A DNA stretch of 64,000 nt from Megalonaias nervosa (Eukaryota; Mollusca; Bivalvia; Unionida; Unionidae): contig JAECUM010012978.1 of the NCBI GenBank assembly GCA_016617855.1, positions 43,302 to 107,301 on the forward strand, in the 5' to 3' direction. The translations under genes and the position numbers were made by a program. The notes below the pieces were generated by a model. It was not told where the DNA came from. It was given only the letters and a program-made list of their open reading frames with translations, and ran no database searches. Shown here piece by piece: positions 46,471 to 57,899 of this stretch. The first letter of the stretch is position 1. Every line of letters begins with the position of its first letter.

Positions 46471-47728
46471 CTCGAGGGCAATATTAAAAAAATCAGTCAA
46501 CAGTTTTGATACTTGATAGGAGAAATAAAGATTAAAATAATTGAATTCTTTGTATAATTTCTTGTAACAGCTTATATGCACAGAAGAATTTAAGATTTTT
46601 GTTTTGAAAGAATTAGCTTTAAGAAATAAACCCCACTCACAGTTTATTAGGAGTTACAATGCACCTGCTTTTTTATATAGTTGTTCCCAGAATGTCTACA
46701 CATTATCCCCTTCTGCAGTAAAAATCAAACTTTGTTCCTAAATTTATTTATCTTGCATAGAATTGTGACCAGACTTTAGTATCAGGATTATTGTGGTCTG
46801 TAGATACATTTTATCGTATTCATCATACAGATGTGTCACTTTTCATTTTCAACTATGTCTTTTTCAACATACAGAGGCCATTTCAAGAAAAAGAAGTGGA
46901 TGTAGTCACTTTCTCTTTCAGTCATTAATACCAGGAAGCTTCAGGTCACTGTGACCTAATTTTAAAGATGGTGATCTAAATCTTATACCAGCAAGTTTTG
47001 TTTTTGTTTCACTATTGTTATTTCATTGTTTGCTTTGTAATGGTTGATTAAATATTAATATTGTTGTCTTTTTTTATTCCTTTTGATAGAATATTACAAA
47101 TGTTTTTTGTAAAGATTTCTTTTTTTTCTTGAATTATCTGTTTCTTCAAATAAGTAAACTTCTTGCAAAAACAGTCTGTGAACAAATCCTGTATGTGGTG
47201 ATTTATCCTTGTAAACTATTAATTCTATACAGCTCACTTTCATTCACTCATTATATTCATTTTTACCTGATAAATAATTATTACAAATGCTTTTGGAGTG
47301 AATCAGAAATGCAGAAGTTTTCACTGATGTAGATGTGCAAAAATTAATCAAATCCTTGTTGTGCAACTTTTTTTTCTCCATATATTGCGAATACTTGCAC
47401 ATGATCAGAAGAAGATAATTAGACAAAATGGACATCCATTAGAATGATGCCTTTTCAGTCTTTTTTTGTAAATAGGCAATTTTGAAACATTTACAAAATT
47501 CTTGCTTTGTTGGCCTTTGAAAATCTGTTATTCATTCCTATTTTGGTCCTATTTTTATAGCTAACATGTATTTCTTCATTGATTAAATCAAGGATTCTTG
47601 CTCTCTTTCAGAATCTTTGTTGTACTATTGTTGTGATATTTTTGTTTGACTAAGTGCTAGTATACACTGTGATGAGGAATGTATATTATTATATATTTTA
47701 AGTATTAGAAAAAGTGCCATAAAGTTAG

Positions 47729-47732
<4 letters not shown>

Positions 47733-47803
<71 letters not shown>
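47733..47803. repeat. TA dinucleotide microsatellite
   Basis: About 35 copies of TA, the longest pure tract in the window. Confidence 0.97.
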
Positions 47804-47807
<4 letters not shown>

Positions 47808-48890
47808 GGCCAAATTTTATGGATGGAAGTTTTGCATACTTTTATTTTGGTCAAGGAATTGATTTGAATATTATTACAAGAAAACTGGTTGGTTATGTAG
47901 TAAAATTGAAATGCTTAGTGTAAATTAAAATTTTTCTCTTTGTGCCATAGCATTGAACTCTGCAGAAATTTGTCCGCACATACCACCACACAGTATTTCA
48001 TATTTTGTTTTCAGAATTGTGGAAAAAAACAAAACGGGAAAATATCTGTAATCATAACAATGTATTTATCAAAACACTATCGATAAAAAAATAATATTTC
48101 AAAGAAAACTTGTATTTGCATTGTGTCATAGAGACCTAAGGACTAACACTTTATCTGTTCTAGGTCAAAAAAAAAGCTTTTTTTTTCAATTGTATAGCAT
48201 AGACTCGGGTCTCTTGTATTTGCTGAAGCAACATATTTTTAATTTCTTTGCATTCTTACAAAAAAAGATTCACTTAAAATGTACACAGTTACAGGGAGTG
48301 ATCTATACTTTCAGAAGGCAAGTATTTTAGAATTGTTTTTAACCTCTAAATTATATAATATAATCCTAAGAACTGCTCAGATGAATGTGAATTGAGAGAC
48401 AATGGAAACATAATTTTTGTCTCTATGGTATCTTCCAGTGGTTTCTTTTATACTAAGTAGGTTCACATTGAGTAACACTTTGTTCTTTTGTTTTAATATA
48501 ATTAAAAAAAACATTATCAGAATTTATAACTACCAGGCAGATTAACATGTTTTGTCAGCAGATATTTTAAAAGTCTTGAGTCTCTGCCATATACAACAGG
48601 TAGTGTGATTGAATTGGAATCTTGATTCCAGACAGGTTGCAATCAGTTGTGATCTTTTGTTGATTTTAGCAACTACTCTTTTTCTTGTATGCCTCTCCAG
48701 GTGAAAGCAGTATATCTTTGTTTTTTTTCCTTTCTAAGTGCCTTATTATATTCTTCTTGTCATCAGTTTTCTTTCTTCCTATTTTCATTTTGTGTGGCTC
48801 TGTATAAAGCTTCTGTATTGTTGTTAAATCATTGTTCAATAAATGGTATTCTCCAATCATTGCCTATGTTATTTTTTTTTTCTTCATATT

Positions 48891-49173
48891 GGTACAACTT
48901 ATCCAGCTGACAGTGTTTGATGTGAACTTGATACAGCTTATCCAGCTGAGAGGGTTTTAATGTAAACTTGATACAACTTATCCAGCTCAATGGGTTTGAT
49001 ATAAAATTGATACAACTTATCCAGCTGATGGGGTTTGATGTAAACTTGATGCAACTTGTCCAGCTGACAGGATTTTGTTGTAAACTTGATACAACTTATC
49101 CAGCTGACAGGGTTTGATGTGAACTTGATACAACTTAACCAGCTGACGGGGTTTTGACGTAAATTTGATACTT
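48891..49173 (+). repeat. 39-40 bp tandem repeat
   Basis: About seven copies of ACAACTTATCCAGCTGACAG then GGTTTGATGTAAACTTGAT. Confidence 0.93.
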
Positions 49174-49349
49174 ATAAGTGTGAAAAGTTGTTTGGAAGCT
49201 CAAAAGATTCCGACAACCACATCCATGTGGATTTTTGCATCTTTTAAGCTTTGTGCACTCTTAAAAATTGTCTTTATATACCCAGCCTTGGAAAACTTGT
49301 GAGGTATTATTGCTGACAGTCATCCATCTGTCCAGGTAGGTGGGCAGAC

Positions 49350-50040
49350 ATATGTTTTTGTTTGCAGAAAATAGCTAAGTTCAAGTTAACAGATTTCATC
49401 ACAACTTACTATGTGCAATCTTATTGTAGAGAAACCCTGTTGGTATTGGGTTCAGTAGATCTGAGGTCTGTGGTCTCTATCACTGTTGATAATAATCACC
49501 TTGCCAGTGCATTTAATATTTGGATGATAAGTTCTACTGAACAGATTGCTACACAACTTAGAACACATGTTCTCAGTGTCCCTGTTGCTAAAATAGACTT
49601 TGCCTTTTCATTTAATTTCTGAATGATAAACTGAACTATACTAAAAAGATTTCAAGACAGCTTGGTACAAGGAAACCACTGTTGATTTTGGTGTCAGTAG
49701 TTCCAAGGTCAAGGTCCCTGTTGCTAAAATAGATTTTGCCTATTCATTTCATTTCCTAATTATACTTAGACCAATACATAAAAACCCATTTGATTTCAAT
49801 GCTAAAATTAGAATCAACTCATTCTTTTCATTTCTGGATGATAATTTTGAAGTTAAAATAATTCAACACAACTTGGCATATATTTTTCCTTTTGACCAAG
49901 GAAGAACCCCGTGTTGATTTTGCAATTGGTTGCACTAAGACCGTGGTCACTGTTGCTAAATATAGATTCTACATGTACCTATGCATTTTACTTTTTTGTG
50001 TTTAATAGCAGCATTGTATAGGGTTTACACAGCAATACCA
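49350..50040 (+). repeat. Degenerate repeats with 'ctgttgctaaaatagattttgcc'
   Basis: Two to three diverged units share GTTGCTAAAATAGA, TTTTGCC.ATTCATTT and 'ctgaactatactaaaa'. No gene is supported. Confidence 0.55.
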
Positions 50041-50054
50041 AAACTGGATCTAAG

Positions 50055-51240
50055 GGTTTTCACTAATAGACTTTTTATGATGTCTATTTGATCCTACATG
50101 AAAATGGCACTGCTCTGAAAATCTTGTTATCACTACTTCTGGATTAATGATCATATCAGCATGGGGTTTCCACTGAAAAGACCTTGTATGATGTCTAGTA
50201 GTAAATGAAAATGTTGCCAATCTGACCTCCAATATGGCCATCAAGACAAACTTGTTACAGCTACTTCTCCTTGATGACTTGACATATCAACATTGTGCTT
50301 TCATAAGAAAACTTTTTATATCTAGTTGGTCCTAACTGGAAATGGTGTGCATCTGATATCCAGTATGGCCACCATGGTAGAAATATAAATAATCTTTTAT
50401 TGGGGGCCCCGAGTGGCCGAGTGGTCTAAAGCGCTCACCGTTACGGATCACTGCCATCTCACCTCTGTCTGCGTGAGTTCGAGTCCCAGGCTCGGCTAAC
50501 GTTGGTATGTGAGAAAGCCTGCCAGTAGCTTCTCGTGGGTCGGTGGTTCTTCCCGGGGTTTTCCAGGGTTCTTCCTCCACCAATTATACTGGCCGCCATG
50601 TATAGCCTATCTTGTGCTGAAAAATGGCGTTAAACTCTACAACAACAACAACAACAACAACAACCTTTTATTGTTACTCCTCCCAAAAGAAAGTCATCAA
50701 CTCACCAGAATTCTTATAATATTATTCTTGCTGGTCCTAAATTAAAATATTGCTGATCCAAAATCGAACATTATCACTATGGTGGCCATCTTGAAAATCT
50801 TGTTATTGCTACTCCTTTTATATGGAAAGTCATTTTGACTGGGTTTTCATCAGAAGAGTTCTTTTTGGTGTCTAGTTGATCCCAACTGAAAATGATGCAA
50901 ACTGACTCTTATTATGGCCACCATGGTGACCATTTTGAAAATATTGTTATCTCCACCCCTATAAACTAGATTGTCTTATCAAAATGGCATTTTAACCAAT
51001 AGACTTCTTATGATAACTAGTTGGTCCTAAATGAAAATAGTGCCAATTGTACATCCAATATGGCTGCCATGATGACTATCTTGAAAATCTTGTTTCTAAT
51101 TCCCCTGAATGGGTGGTCATATTGATATGGGATTTCATCAAAGACTTTTTGTAATGATATCTACATTGTCCTAAATGAAAATGGTGCCAATCTGAAATTC
51201 AATATTTCCACCACAGCAGCTAATTTGAAATTCTTGTTGA
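50055..51240 (+). repeat. Repeat family R3 array (~110-140 bp units), split by a SINE
   Basis: Units share GACTTCTTATGATG.CTAG, TTGGTCCTAAATGAAAATGG, CCAATATGGCCACCATGGTG and ATCTTGAAAATCTTGTTATC. About eight units; a family B SINE interrupts one at 50403. Confidence 0.75.
50403..50664 (+). mobile_element. SINE family B, best copy, with 9-bp duplication
   Basis: tRNA-like head (GAGTGGCCGAGTGGTCTAAA, B box GAGTTCGAGTCCC) of Leu/Ser type. The conserved 3' region has TTCTTCCTCCACCAATTATA, CTGGCCGCCATG and GGCGTTAAAC, with an (AAC)n tail. CTTTTATTG flanks it at 50394-50402 and 50665-50673. The 3' region resembles the CTGGCCGCC...GGCGTAAAAC core common in molluscan and other metazoan SINEs (from memory, not aligned). 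Confidence 0.92.
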
Positions 51241-52260
51241 TGCTGAAGAACATCAGAGATAGTTTCAACATTTGGCAGTAAAAGGAAGAAATGGTCTTGT
51301 TTTAATTCCAAGAAATTCTTTTTGCACAGTACCACAGTACATCAGTCCCCTTGAGGGACATTTTATTTTTCAAAAAAATAAACAACCACACAAAGAAAAT
51401 AAAAACTGTGCCTGTATGCATCCTAGCTAATTAAAGTTTTTTTTTTATAAAAAAAACAAACAAACAAACAAAACGTTAATAAAAGAGATTATAGCACCTA
51501 CATGTATTACTAAGACCCACTCCCATCTAAGCATTACAAGCAAAGCAGGTGATTCTTGCCTGTTGCTTTTTATTGCAGATACTTCTTAGGAATAGTGTGG
51601 TGACCAAAGCAATTGGGGGGGAGGTAGTCAATAAATGGACCCTACAGGTAGGCATAAGTAAAATCTTTATTTAGAGACGATGGGTGCATATGCTTTACCA
51701 TCACAGACATGAGTGATAGCAACATGTACTGATGAAGGTCCACAGATGGTTTGGAGGAGTGGAGCAGGGATGATGATTTTTAATATTTATTTCTGGTCAC
51801 TGTCAACATTCATCGGACGCCTGGGTGAAATGGATCAGAGCTGATACGACTCAACTTGTTGCCCACAGATGACACCTCTCTGGCGTATCGAAAAAGAATT
51901 TATAGAGCATGTAGTTATTTTCGAAGAACTATACAAAATCCGCCAGCTTAGGTAGGCAGGCACATATGCCAGCAGCCCCATATCAAGCAGAATGTTGGTG
52001 GTACCACAAACCGTGGATACAGCTTAGGCTTATAGGCCAGCAGCATGCTAGGAAAGAATGGCAGTCTCGGGGCAGTACTCGCTGGCAGTGGCAGGATGCA
52101 TGCTGCACAGCAAAAGAAGACTTCTCAACCACACCATGTGCTGCCAGGATATCTGCATAGGCCTCGTTATTTGCACGAACATTCAACGTGTTTTTGCCGC
52201 CTCACCCAGGGAGTTGGCAGCATACACCATATGTGAATTCGTCCAGGTCTCATTTTCAGC
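51241..52260. other. No gene assigned; edge of GC-rich block
   Basis: 51.24-51.6 kb is AT-rich. From about 51.6 kb the DNA becomes GC- and CpG-richer. Several overlapping frames are open in 51.96-52.39 kb on both strands but none resembles a known protein. On the minus strand this would be the tail of the decayed element described next. Confidence 0.4.
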
Positions 52261-52494
52261 TCAGGACAAGTCATCTAGGCCTGCCCCGATGGACGATGCG
52301 ACAAAAGTAGTCAACAGGGTGACGCATGTAACGCCGCCCGACATGGACACGACAGTCTGGACGCTGGTGGTACGGTACTATTTCCTGTAGAGCCTCCGCC
52401 GCTACTCTGCCCTGGAGCGCATAGCAGCCTCCACCTCTGATATTCTGATGAGTCGAAATTCTTGTGCATTGTTGAGTTTTGGGTACAGACTCAT
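52261..52494 (-). pseudogene. Broken small gene of a mobile element, two in-frame TAG
   Basis: A start at 52494 reads MSLYPKLNNAQEFRLIRISE on into a basic helical stretch. TAG interrupts it after 30 codons and again 8 codons later, in one unshifted frame, then a Gly/Ala/Val/Thr-rich hydrophobic segment (VASSIGAGLDD) leads to TGA. In my recollection this layout (YPxLN..FRL..I.EI start, basic helix, hydrophobic glycine-rich segment) is that of an uncharacterised protein common in invertebrate genomes and carried by Polinton-like elements. The family link is from memory and was not aligned. It lies downstream, on the same strand, of the other fragments to 54.25 kb. Confidence 0.5.
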
Positions 52495-52591
52495 AGCTCC
52501 AGGATGAGCAGGTTGAGGTAGAACTTTAATCGATCATCAGCAACCGGCTGAGATCGGGCACGTTCGCAACGCGGATCTACAGGTTTTCACC

Positions 52592-52910
52592 TTAGCGCGC
52601 CCATCTAACGATAATGAAGTAGATGTCCATGTTTTCCTTGACCGTTATTGCTCCCGAGATGAAACTATAGCAAACTGGCTCGTCTTTGGTTAAAACAAAT
52701 GTACCGTTGATCGGGACCTTGAGCAAGTGGGAGTGTTTAGTCCTACACCCTCTAATGCGGATGAGCGTGGGCTCTTCATGTAGCCACATCATGGGCAAAG
52801 GTGAAGGTACATCGACGATATCTGTAGCATTGTTGTAGAAATAATTATGCACAGGATGAACCGTATCAAACGTGTTGTACATGGCCCATCGCAGTTGATC
52901 TTGTGGAGGT
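52592..52910 (-). pseudogene. Unassigned minus-strand coding fragment (96 codons open)
   Basis: An open frame from 52882 to 52592, with codons open a little further upstream. The residue use looks coding (for example HNYFYNNATDIVDVPSPLPM and TKDEPVCYSFISGAI), and beta-strand-like hydrophobic alternation fills the second half. No family was recognised with confidence. A role as a structural protein of the same element is a guess from order and orientation. Confidence 0.4.
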
Positions 52911-53256
52911 TCACCGGATAGAAACCCCTGCCTACTACTTGCAAGCGGACGCTACGGCTGGGATAAATACTGCCTTGAGAGCGATCGCCAAGGAAGGGAG
53001 GAAGGCTAAAAGTGGAAAGATGCCGTCTTCTTTTTCTCAAGGCCTCTAGAACTGCGACAGAAAAACCAAAGTCGATACTGTGCTTCGGAGGCGATTGACC
53101 AGGGCGACTGTTAACATAATAGGATGACAACCCGTGGAGCTATCTGGCAGCCATACACTGCTGCGGAACCTATAGGATGTGGCGGGCTTTTCTATCTGAC
53201 CCTCCGAGGGATCAAAATGTGTCGTTCGTATTGTATCGCTTGTGTGTGTATGCATG
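52911..53256 (-). pseudogene. Unassigned minus-strand fragments in overlapping frames
   Basis: Two overlapping open frames (53255-53046 and 53130-52789) pass the reading from one to the other, as expected from an indel in a former gene. The upper one includes HFDPSEGQIEKPATSY. No domain was recognised. Confidence 0.3.
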
Positions 53257-53326
53257 GTACTTTATTTTGTGTAATTGGGCGTGGCTTTGACTAAACCCAT
53301 TCGTTCCAAATCCCCCTCGCGCAGCA

Positions 53327-53631
53327 TCATTTTCTCTGAAAGGACGGTGGAGAAAGCTCAAAAGTTCTGGCCGCGAGAGCCTTGAAGTATGTGTCCACGA
53401 CCGACTGCTTAACTAGCTCAAGGTACTCCAGACTGAAGTAGTAGATCGAGTAGAATTCAGTGAAGTCCTTCTGGTTGATTTGTATCCTGGTGTCCACGTT
53501 ATGGTCGCGGCCCATGAAGCTCATTATCCGACGGTAAGCGCGTCCCACGTTATTGGTAGCAGAATTCAGAAAGAATTTCTCTGTCGACCCCGAATAGCAG
53601 AGATTCGGTCCCTACATGATATGAAGTCATG
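53327..53631 (-). pseudogene. Frameshifted minus-strand gene fragment, unassigned
   Basis: A plausible start at 53631 (MTSYHVGTESLLFG) breaks by one frameshift near 53,590 and continues as FFLNSATNNVGRAYRRIMSF...KDFTEFYSIYYF, ending at a stop at 53327. Residue use is coding-like and uninterrupted for about 90 codons after the shift. It sits between the PolB-like fragment and the smaller ones, same strand. I suspect a structural protein of a Polinton-like element, but no named family can be asserted. Confidence 0.45.
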
Positions 53632-53792
53632 GCGTAATATGTGATTTAGCCGTACAGGACCACCCTTCCCTGCGTACCGCAAGTTTAGTAGCCCTCCACT
53701 CGCAAGAACAAAATCTTGGCGAAGCGCTTATCCCAAATCACGCATACTGTGATGCAACGTCTCCTAAACGGCTTCGGCACTATTCAGGGTGA

Positions 53793-54253
53793 CTAGGTCT
53801 GTGTCGCTTGGAGATCAAAGATATAGGCGAGGTACTCCACAAACTTTTTATTCGTCTCTTTCCTCGTTAGCGTGCAATTTTTATACGCCATCCAAGGAAG
53901 GTCTATGACCCGTACAAAGTGCTGCTTTTTGTCTTTGGTAAGTAGCTGAAGCTTAACGGTCTTATCCAGCGCTTTGCGAGTTGCGTGTAGGGTAGAGCGC
54001 AAAGATATCGGCGGCGATGGTTGGGTTGAGGCTCTCAAACTGTGTGATGTCTAACACCTTCATCGAAAACTTAAGATTGCCATAGAAGCGTTCTCCAGTA
54101 CCAGTCATAATTGCTGATTACCTCGGGGTTGAGGTCCTCGGGAGAGCATAAAGCGGCTAGGACGGTCCACTCAAAATATTTGATGTGCCGGTTTTCTACA
54201 TTAATGACTGACCTTTGGGGAATGTACTGGGGGGGGGGGTATGCCCCTTTCAC
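53793..54253 (-). pseudogene. PolB-like N-terminal fragment of a Polinton/Maverick-type element, frameshifted
   Basis: The open frame 54253-54071 has RSVINVENRHIKYFEWTVLA and LNPEVISNYDWY. This is the pattern of the N-terminal region of PolB-like proteins in Polinton/Maverick-type and related elements, where an INIKN..KCF.W..LAAL block precedes an N.xRVSxY block. The expected Cys is Tyr here. A second frame then gives KVLDITQFESLNPTIAADIF, matching the next block in type, and a third (54038-53793) gives LQLLTKDKKQHFVRVIDL. At least two shifts or stops separate the pieces, so this is a pseudogene, or the assembly carries indel errors. Exonuclease and polymerase motifs are not seen. A C-run at the upstream end (54229-54238) is a likely error or slippage site. 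Confidence 0.6.
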
Positions 54254-54259
54254 ATTTGT

Positions 54260-55250
54260 TGCATATGATGTGAGTGGTATCTACTCATCAGTTTCAACAA
54301 GTCAAAAGGCATTTTCGATCTCTAACAGCGCAGTACGTAATGTTATGTATATTTAATTTGTATTGGGTGATGTCTTTTCTCCTTGACTGTATGGTATGTA
54401 TATCCATATTGTATGGTTAACCTGGTTGATGACAGAGTTTAATTCCTACCTGACTAATGCCTTGTTATTTTGTAAGCGTCATATTACATAGCTAATATTT
54501 GTCCATCATTTTAAATAATATATGAAGATCAATATTAATTGCACGTAAACATGTTTACAGGTTTTGAGTTCAAGGTCTATTTTCTTTTAGAAATTAATAC
54601 TGTTCTAGAAGTAAGTTGTTTACTAATTTTATGAAAAAATGACCCTGTCCTGGTTCAATTATTTTGTTTTAGCATTTTATATAAATGTTGTTTACTTCAG
54701 AATTACTCATTCCTATCTTAACATCCAAAGTGGAATCAGTCTATTAGTTGTATTCAGTTTTAATTTGAGAGGATTTATTTATTTATTTAAATTATTCACT
54801 GGAATCACAAAGTGCTGAATATTTTCGGACTAAATGACTATTTTTGGAATTACTATGAATTTATTCATGGACATTTTTGATTATATCATCATGATACATC
54901 AAGACTGTTGGCACATTAACACATTCGAGACTATTGGCATATCAGCACATTCTTTATTTGAATTCATTCGCAACACCGCTGAAATTTATTAGGAAAACTC
55001 TATAATTTTGAACTTGTGATAGATTTTTTTGGTACTATTTGGGATTTATTTCAGAATACTGAAAGTTCTTTCCAAATTTTCACTTTGTATTGTAGGAAAT
55101 AAATTATTTGTTGAATTTTACAAAACTTGTTGGTTTTCGCTCTTTTCTGTTAATTAGTTTAATATCATAGAATCGCAACAGTAAGCATTTTCGTCGGCAT
55201 GATACGCTGTGTCCCAAGGGCTTTCATGTATTCATTTTAGTTCCTCGTCA
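54260..55250. other. No gene seen; AT-rich
   Basis: Composition returns to AT-rich. No coding support. The sequence around 55,080-55,175 (AAATAAATTATTTG to CGCAACAG) has an LTR-end flavour but no partner was found. Confidence 0.4.
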
Positions 55251-55295
55251 GACTATGCTTATTGATGGTATAATACTGACACACCACGTCTCTAA

Positions 55296-55523
55296 TTGGT
55301 TGTGTTGCTGGTGGTCGCTTGCTACTCAGCTCGTTACGCACAAATGTATGACCGCTCCCACTGTATACAGTGTCATATCACACCTCGTCTTGAATTTGTT
55401 TTTGCTGCTCCCACTCGCTTTGGATGCCATACAACCTCCAATGTGACCGCCACCCTCGTTTTCCCCGAAAACCTTTATGGTGACCCAGTAAAAGTTACGG
55501 TTCTAAAATGTAATCCGCCATAA
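55296..55523 (+). pseudogene. Possible coding fragment, unassigned
   Basis: An open stretch of 75 codons reading HCIQCHITPRLEFVFAAPTR...ATLVFPENLYGDPVKVTV to a TAA, richer in CpG than its flanks. An alternative frame is also open. No family was recognised, and it may be chance. Confidence 0.2.
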
Positions 55524-56500
55524 GATCCCAGGGTCTAGTAAAAAGGTTGCTGATATGTGATTTAACATTTGTTATGGAACGTGGAGGCGAACTCCATGTT
55601 ACAACTACTAATCTGTTTGTAGCAATGAATATGAAGAATACGAGAGGAATTGAAAACTAGTATGACAAAATGAACATACCAGGAAATAACTGGTAAACAT
55701 TTTACTTACTATGATTTAGAAACAAAAAATGAAGTCGAAACAAATTAAGAAAATGTACGAAATATTTTTAAATGCTTGATCAGCTAAAATATCAGTCTTT
55801 GTCTGATGTAGAAATACTAGGGGTGACATCTCTGATCAGTACATTTCTTCCAGTTGATAATTCGACCAAAATACAGACAAAACTAAAGGTAGATAATATG
55901 ACATCAAATGGAAAACGATACTTTACTAGTTTTTTTTCAATTTTGTTTAGGATTACGTCATCCTGCACAGAGTGCATGTTTACTAACATTTAAAACACGT
56001 GCATAAATAAAACAGATTGAAGAAGAAAACGTAACAGAACGTTGAAAACAAAAAGACGGAAAATAATGCTAAAAAAATGTGTAGGAATGCAATGTAATCG
56101 ATGGATTTGCTCTTTTAACCGTTTGTGTAACAACTGTTTCCATAACTATTCTATCGGTTTACTTCACATATAAATCAGTGAGGGAGAAAAGTGGACAAGT
56201 TCAGAAAACAAAAGAAGAAACTAAAACAAAACAAAATAAATTACAGTACGTAATTCAAGGTCTCATCAATGATAATATTAACAATTTTATAAACTTCTTG
56301 TCATGTTTGCTAAGCCCCAGCTATAAAGTCATGTATAAGCTATTATCTACCTGTCTTGGGAATATTACCGCGGGCATGTGTTTGATGTCTAAAGGTTACC
56401 GCGGGCTTGTGTTAATCTCTTATGCAAGGTTACATGACCGGCCGTAGACCGGAATCTTGAATCGGCACAGGCGATAGATCGTACCATATAAACAAAAGCT
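55524..56500. other. No gene seen
   Basis: AT-rich. A 90-codon open frame at 56178-56447 has a Lys/Gln-rich start and no recognisable domain, so it is not called. A small palindrome ACCGGCCGTAGACCGG lies near 56,440. Confidence 0.4.
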
Positions 56501-56519
56501 TTGCAGTCATCACACCTAG

Positions 56520-57872
56520 GTGTTAAAGATTAGTCCCAAGATCAAAAGGAAGTCCACGTGGTGAACGGGGCGTATTCTTATCAGTCCCCACGTTAACAGA
56601 CAGCGGAAGGAACATTGTCCGCTAAGTTTGATTGGATCGGTTCACAGCTACATCCAATCGGAATTGAGATAGAGGGTGTGATTATAATTCGACCTGAATG
56701 ATACCTTCCAACTTGTAAAAGAAAATTTAGTATTCTCCCTTGAGAGACTGTTGATCAATAGGGTTACTCCGAGAAGAAGCCACTCGTAATTTGGCGGCAA
56801 AACTTAGAGGTAGATTCTAAGGAAAGACAAACCTTCGAAAAGTTCAGTTAGTTATTTGCTCGATTTTTGCAGAATATTACGGCATCATAATTGTAATTTT
56901 TTTTAGTATGTGTATTTAATTACTAGGATCGTTTAGTATGTGGAAGTACCTTTGTAGTGTTTCATTTACATGCGTATTTGTGAAATGGGTTTGAGCTTAC
57001 GAAGAGAATTATTCGATGCGAGGCGGAATTATGTAGACTGTTAGCTTGTGGTCAGAATTAATTTTGTAATTTGCTATTAGGTTATTTCATAATAAACTAG
57101 TGCATTTATTAATGCGTTATGTTAGAATTTACACATGCTTGAATTGTGAATCTGAAATGGTTGATGTATGTAAGATTAGTTACTATATACGTATGAATAT
57201 ATCAGAGCATGGATATTTAAATATTTGCGTACTTTGTATGAGTTGTAAGGTAAAGAAATGCGTCTGATTATTGTGCTATTGTTTAGTATAACGGGATTAG
57301 GAATATGTATTGATGTGGCGGAATTTATTGATGTATGTATGAGAAGTAATTGACACCGTGCTGTATTATGACGTTGTTTTACCATACAAGAACGTATGGG
57401 TATCTCGATGTGAACGTCCTTGTGTTTTCACAGGAAGCATTTTAGGGGACACAGAACTTCGGGTTCCATTGGGTCCCGAGTCTTCAAGAGTTGGAAGACG
57501 GACTTGAGGCTGTAGCCGAGACAGTTGAAGTCGGCAGAAGAGTAGTCGTGATAGAGGAAGTGGAGGAGGAGAAGGAGTCTAGAGAAGGTCTAGGAGAAGG
57601 AGGAGAGAAGGAATTTGGAGAAAAGTCGAGGAAGGAGAGGAGGAGGAATTGGGAGAAATAGGAGAGAGAAAGGATACACCAGATGAGTAGAAATACAAGG
57701 ACAGGTGGGAATCAATCTCACACTGCTAATCAAATGATGTAATGAGCTTATTAAAGGGTCGAGCGGAAGGAGTGTAATTGGAAATTTGAGTCGTTTGATT
57801 ATTGAATTGTTATTAAATTGTTATTCATTGAATTTCAACCCTTTTTGTACATTTAACCATCTAACCGTCGGC
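56520..57872 (+). mobile_element. Possible LTR (solo or truncated retrotransposon)
   Basis: The 3' side ends in TACATTTAACCATCTAACCG then TCGGCA, followed 8 bp later by TGGGGGCTCGGAGCC at about 57,882-57,896. That is the complement of a tRNA 3' end finishing in CCA, so it can serve as a primer-binding site. The body has a purine-rich GAGGAGG block (57,530-57,680), hairpins at 56,602-56,623 and 56,630-56,659, and TTATTAAATTGTTATTCATT near the 3' end. The 5' boundary is a guess, and no gag/pol follows, so this would be a solo or 5' end fragment. Confidence 0.35.
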
Positions 57873-57899
57873 ATTGCTGACTGGGGGCTCGGAGCCTTA

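Larger units (their letters stand above)
45394..48890. other. No gene seen downstream of GLIS
   Basis: AT-rich DNA with a MITE (46252), a TA microsatellite (47733) and many T/A runs. No coding support. An extended 3' UTR cannot be excluded. Confidence 0.5.

Noticed and set aside
47625..47813. Minus-strand frame with an IY repeat
   Set aside because: Translation of the TA microsatellite.
54258..55178. A possible LTR with TGTTGC...GCAACA ends
   Set aside because: The ends match over 6 bp only, no flanking duplication is visible, and no primer site follows.
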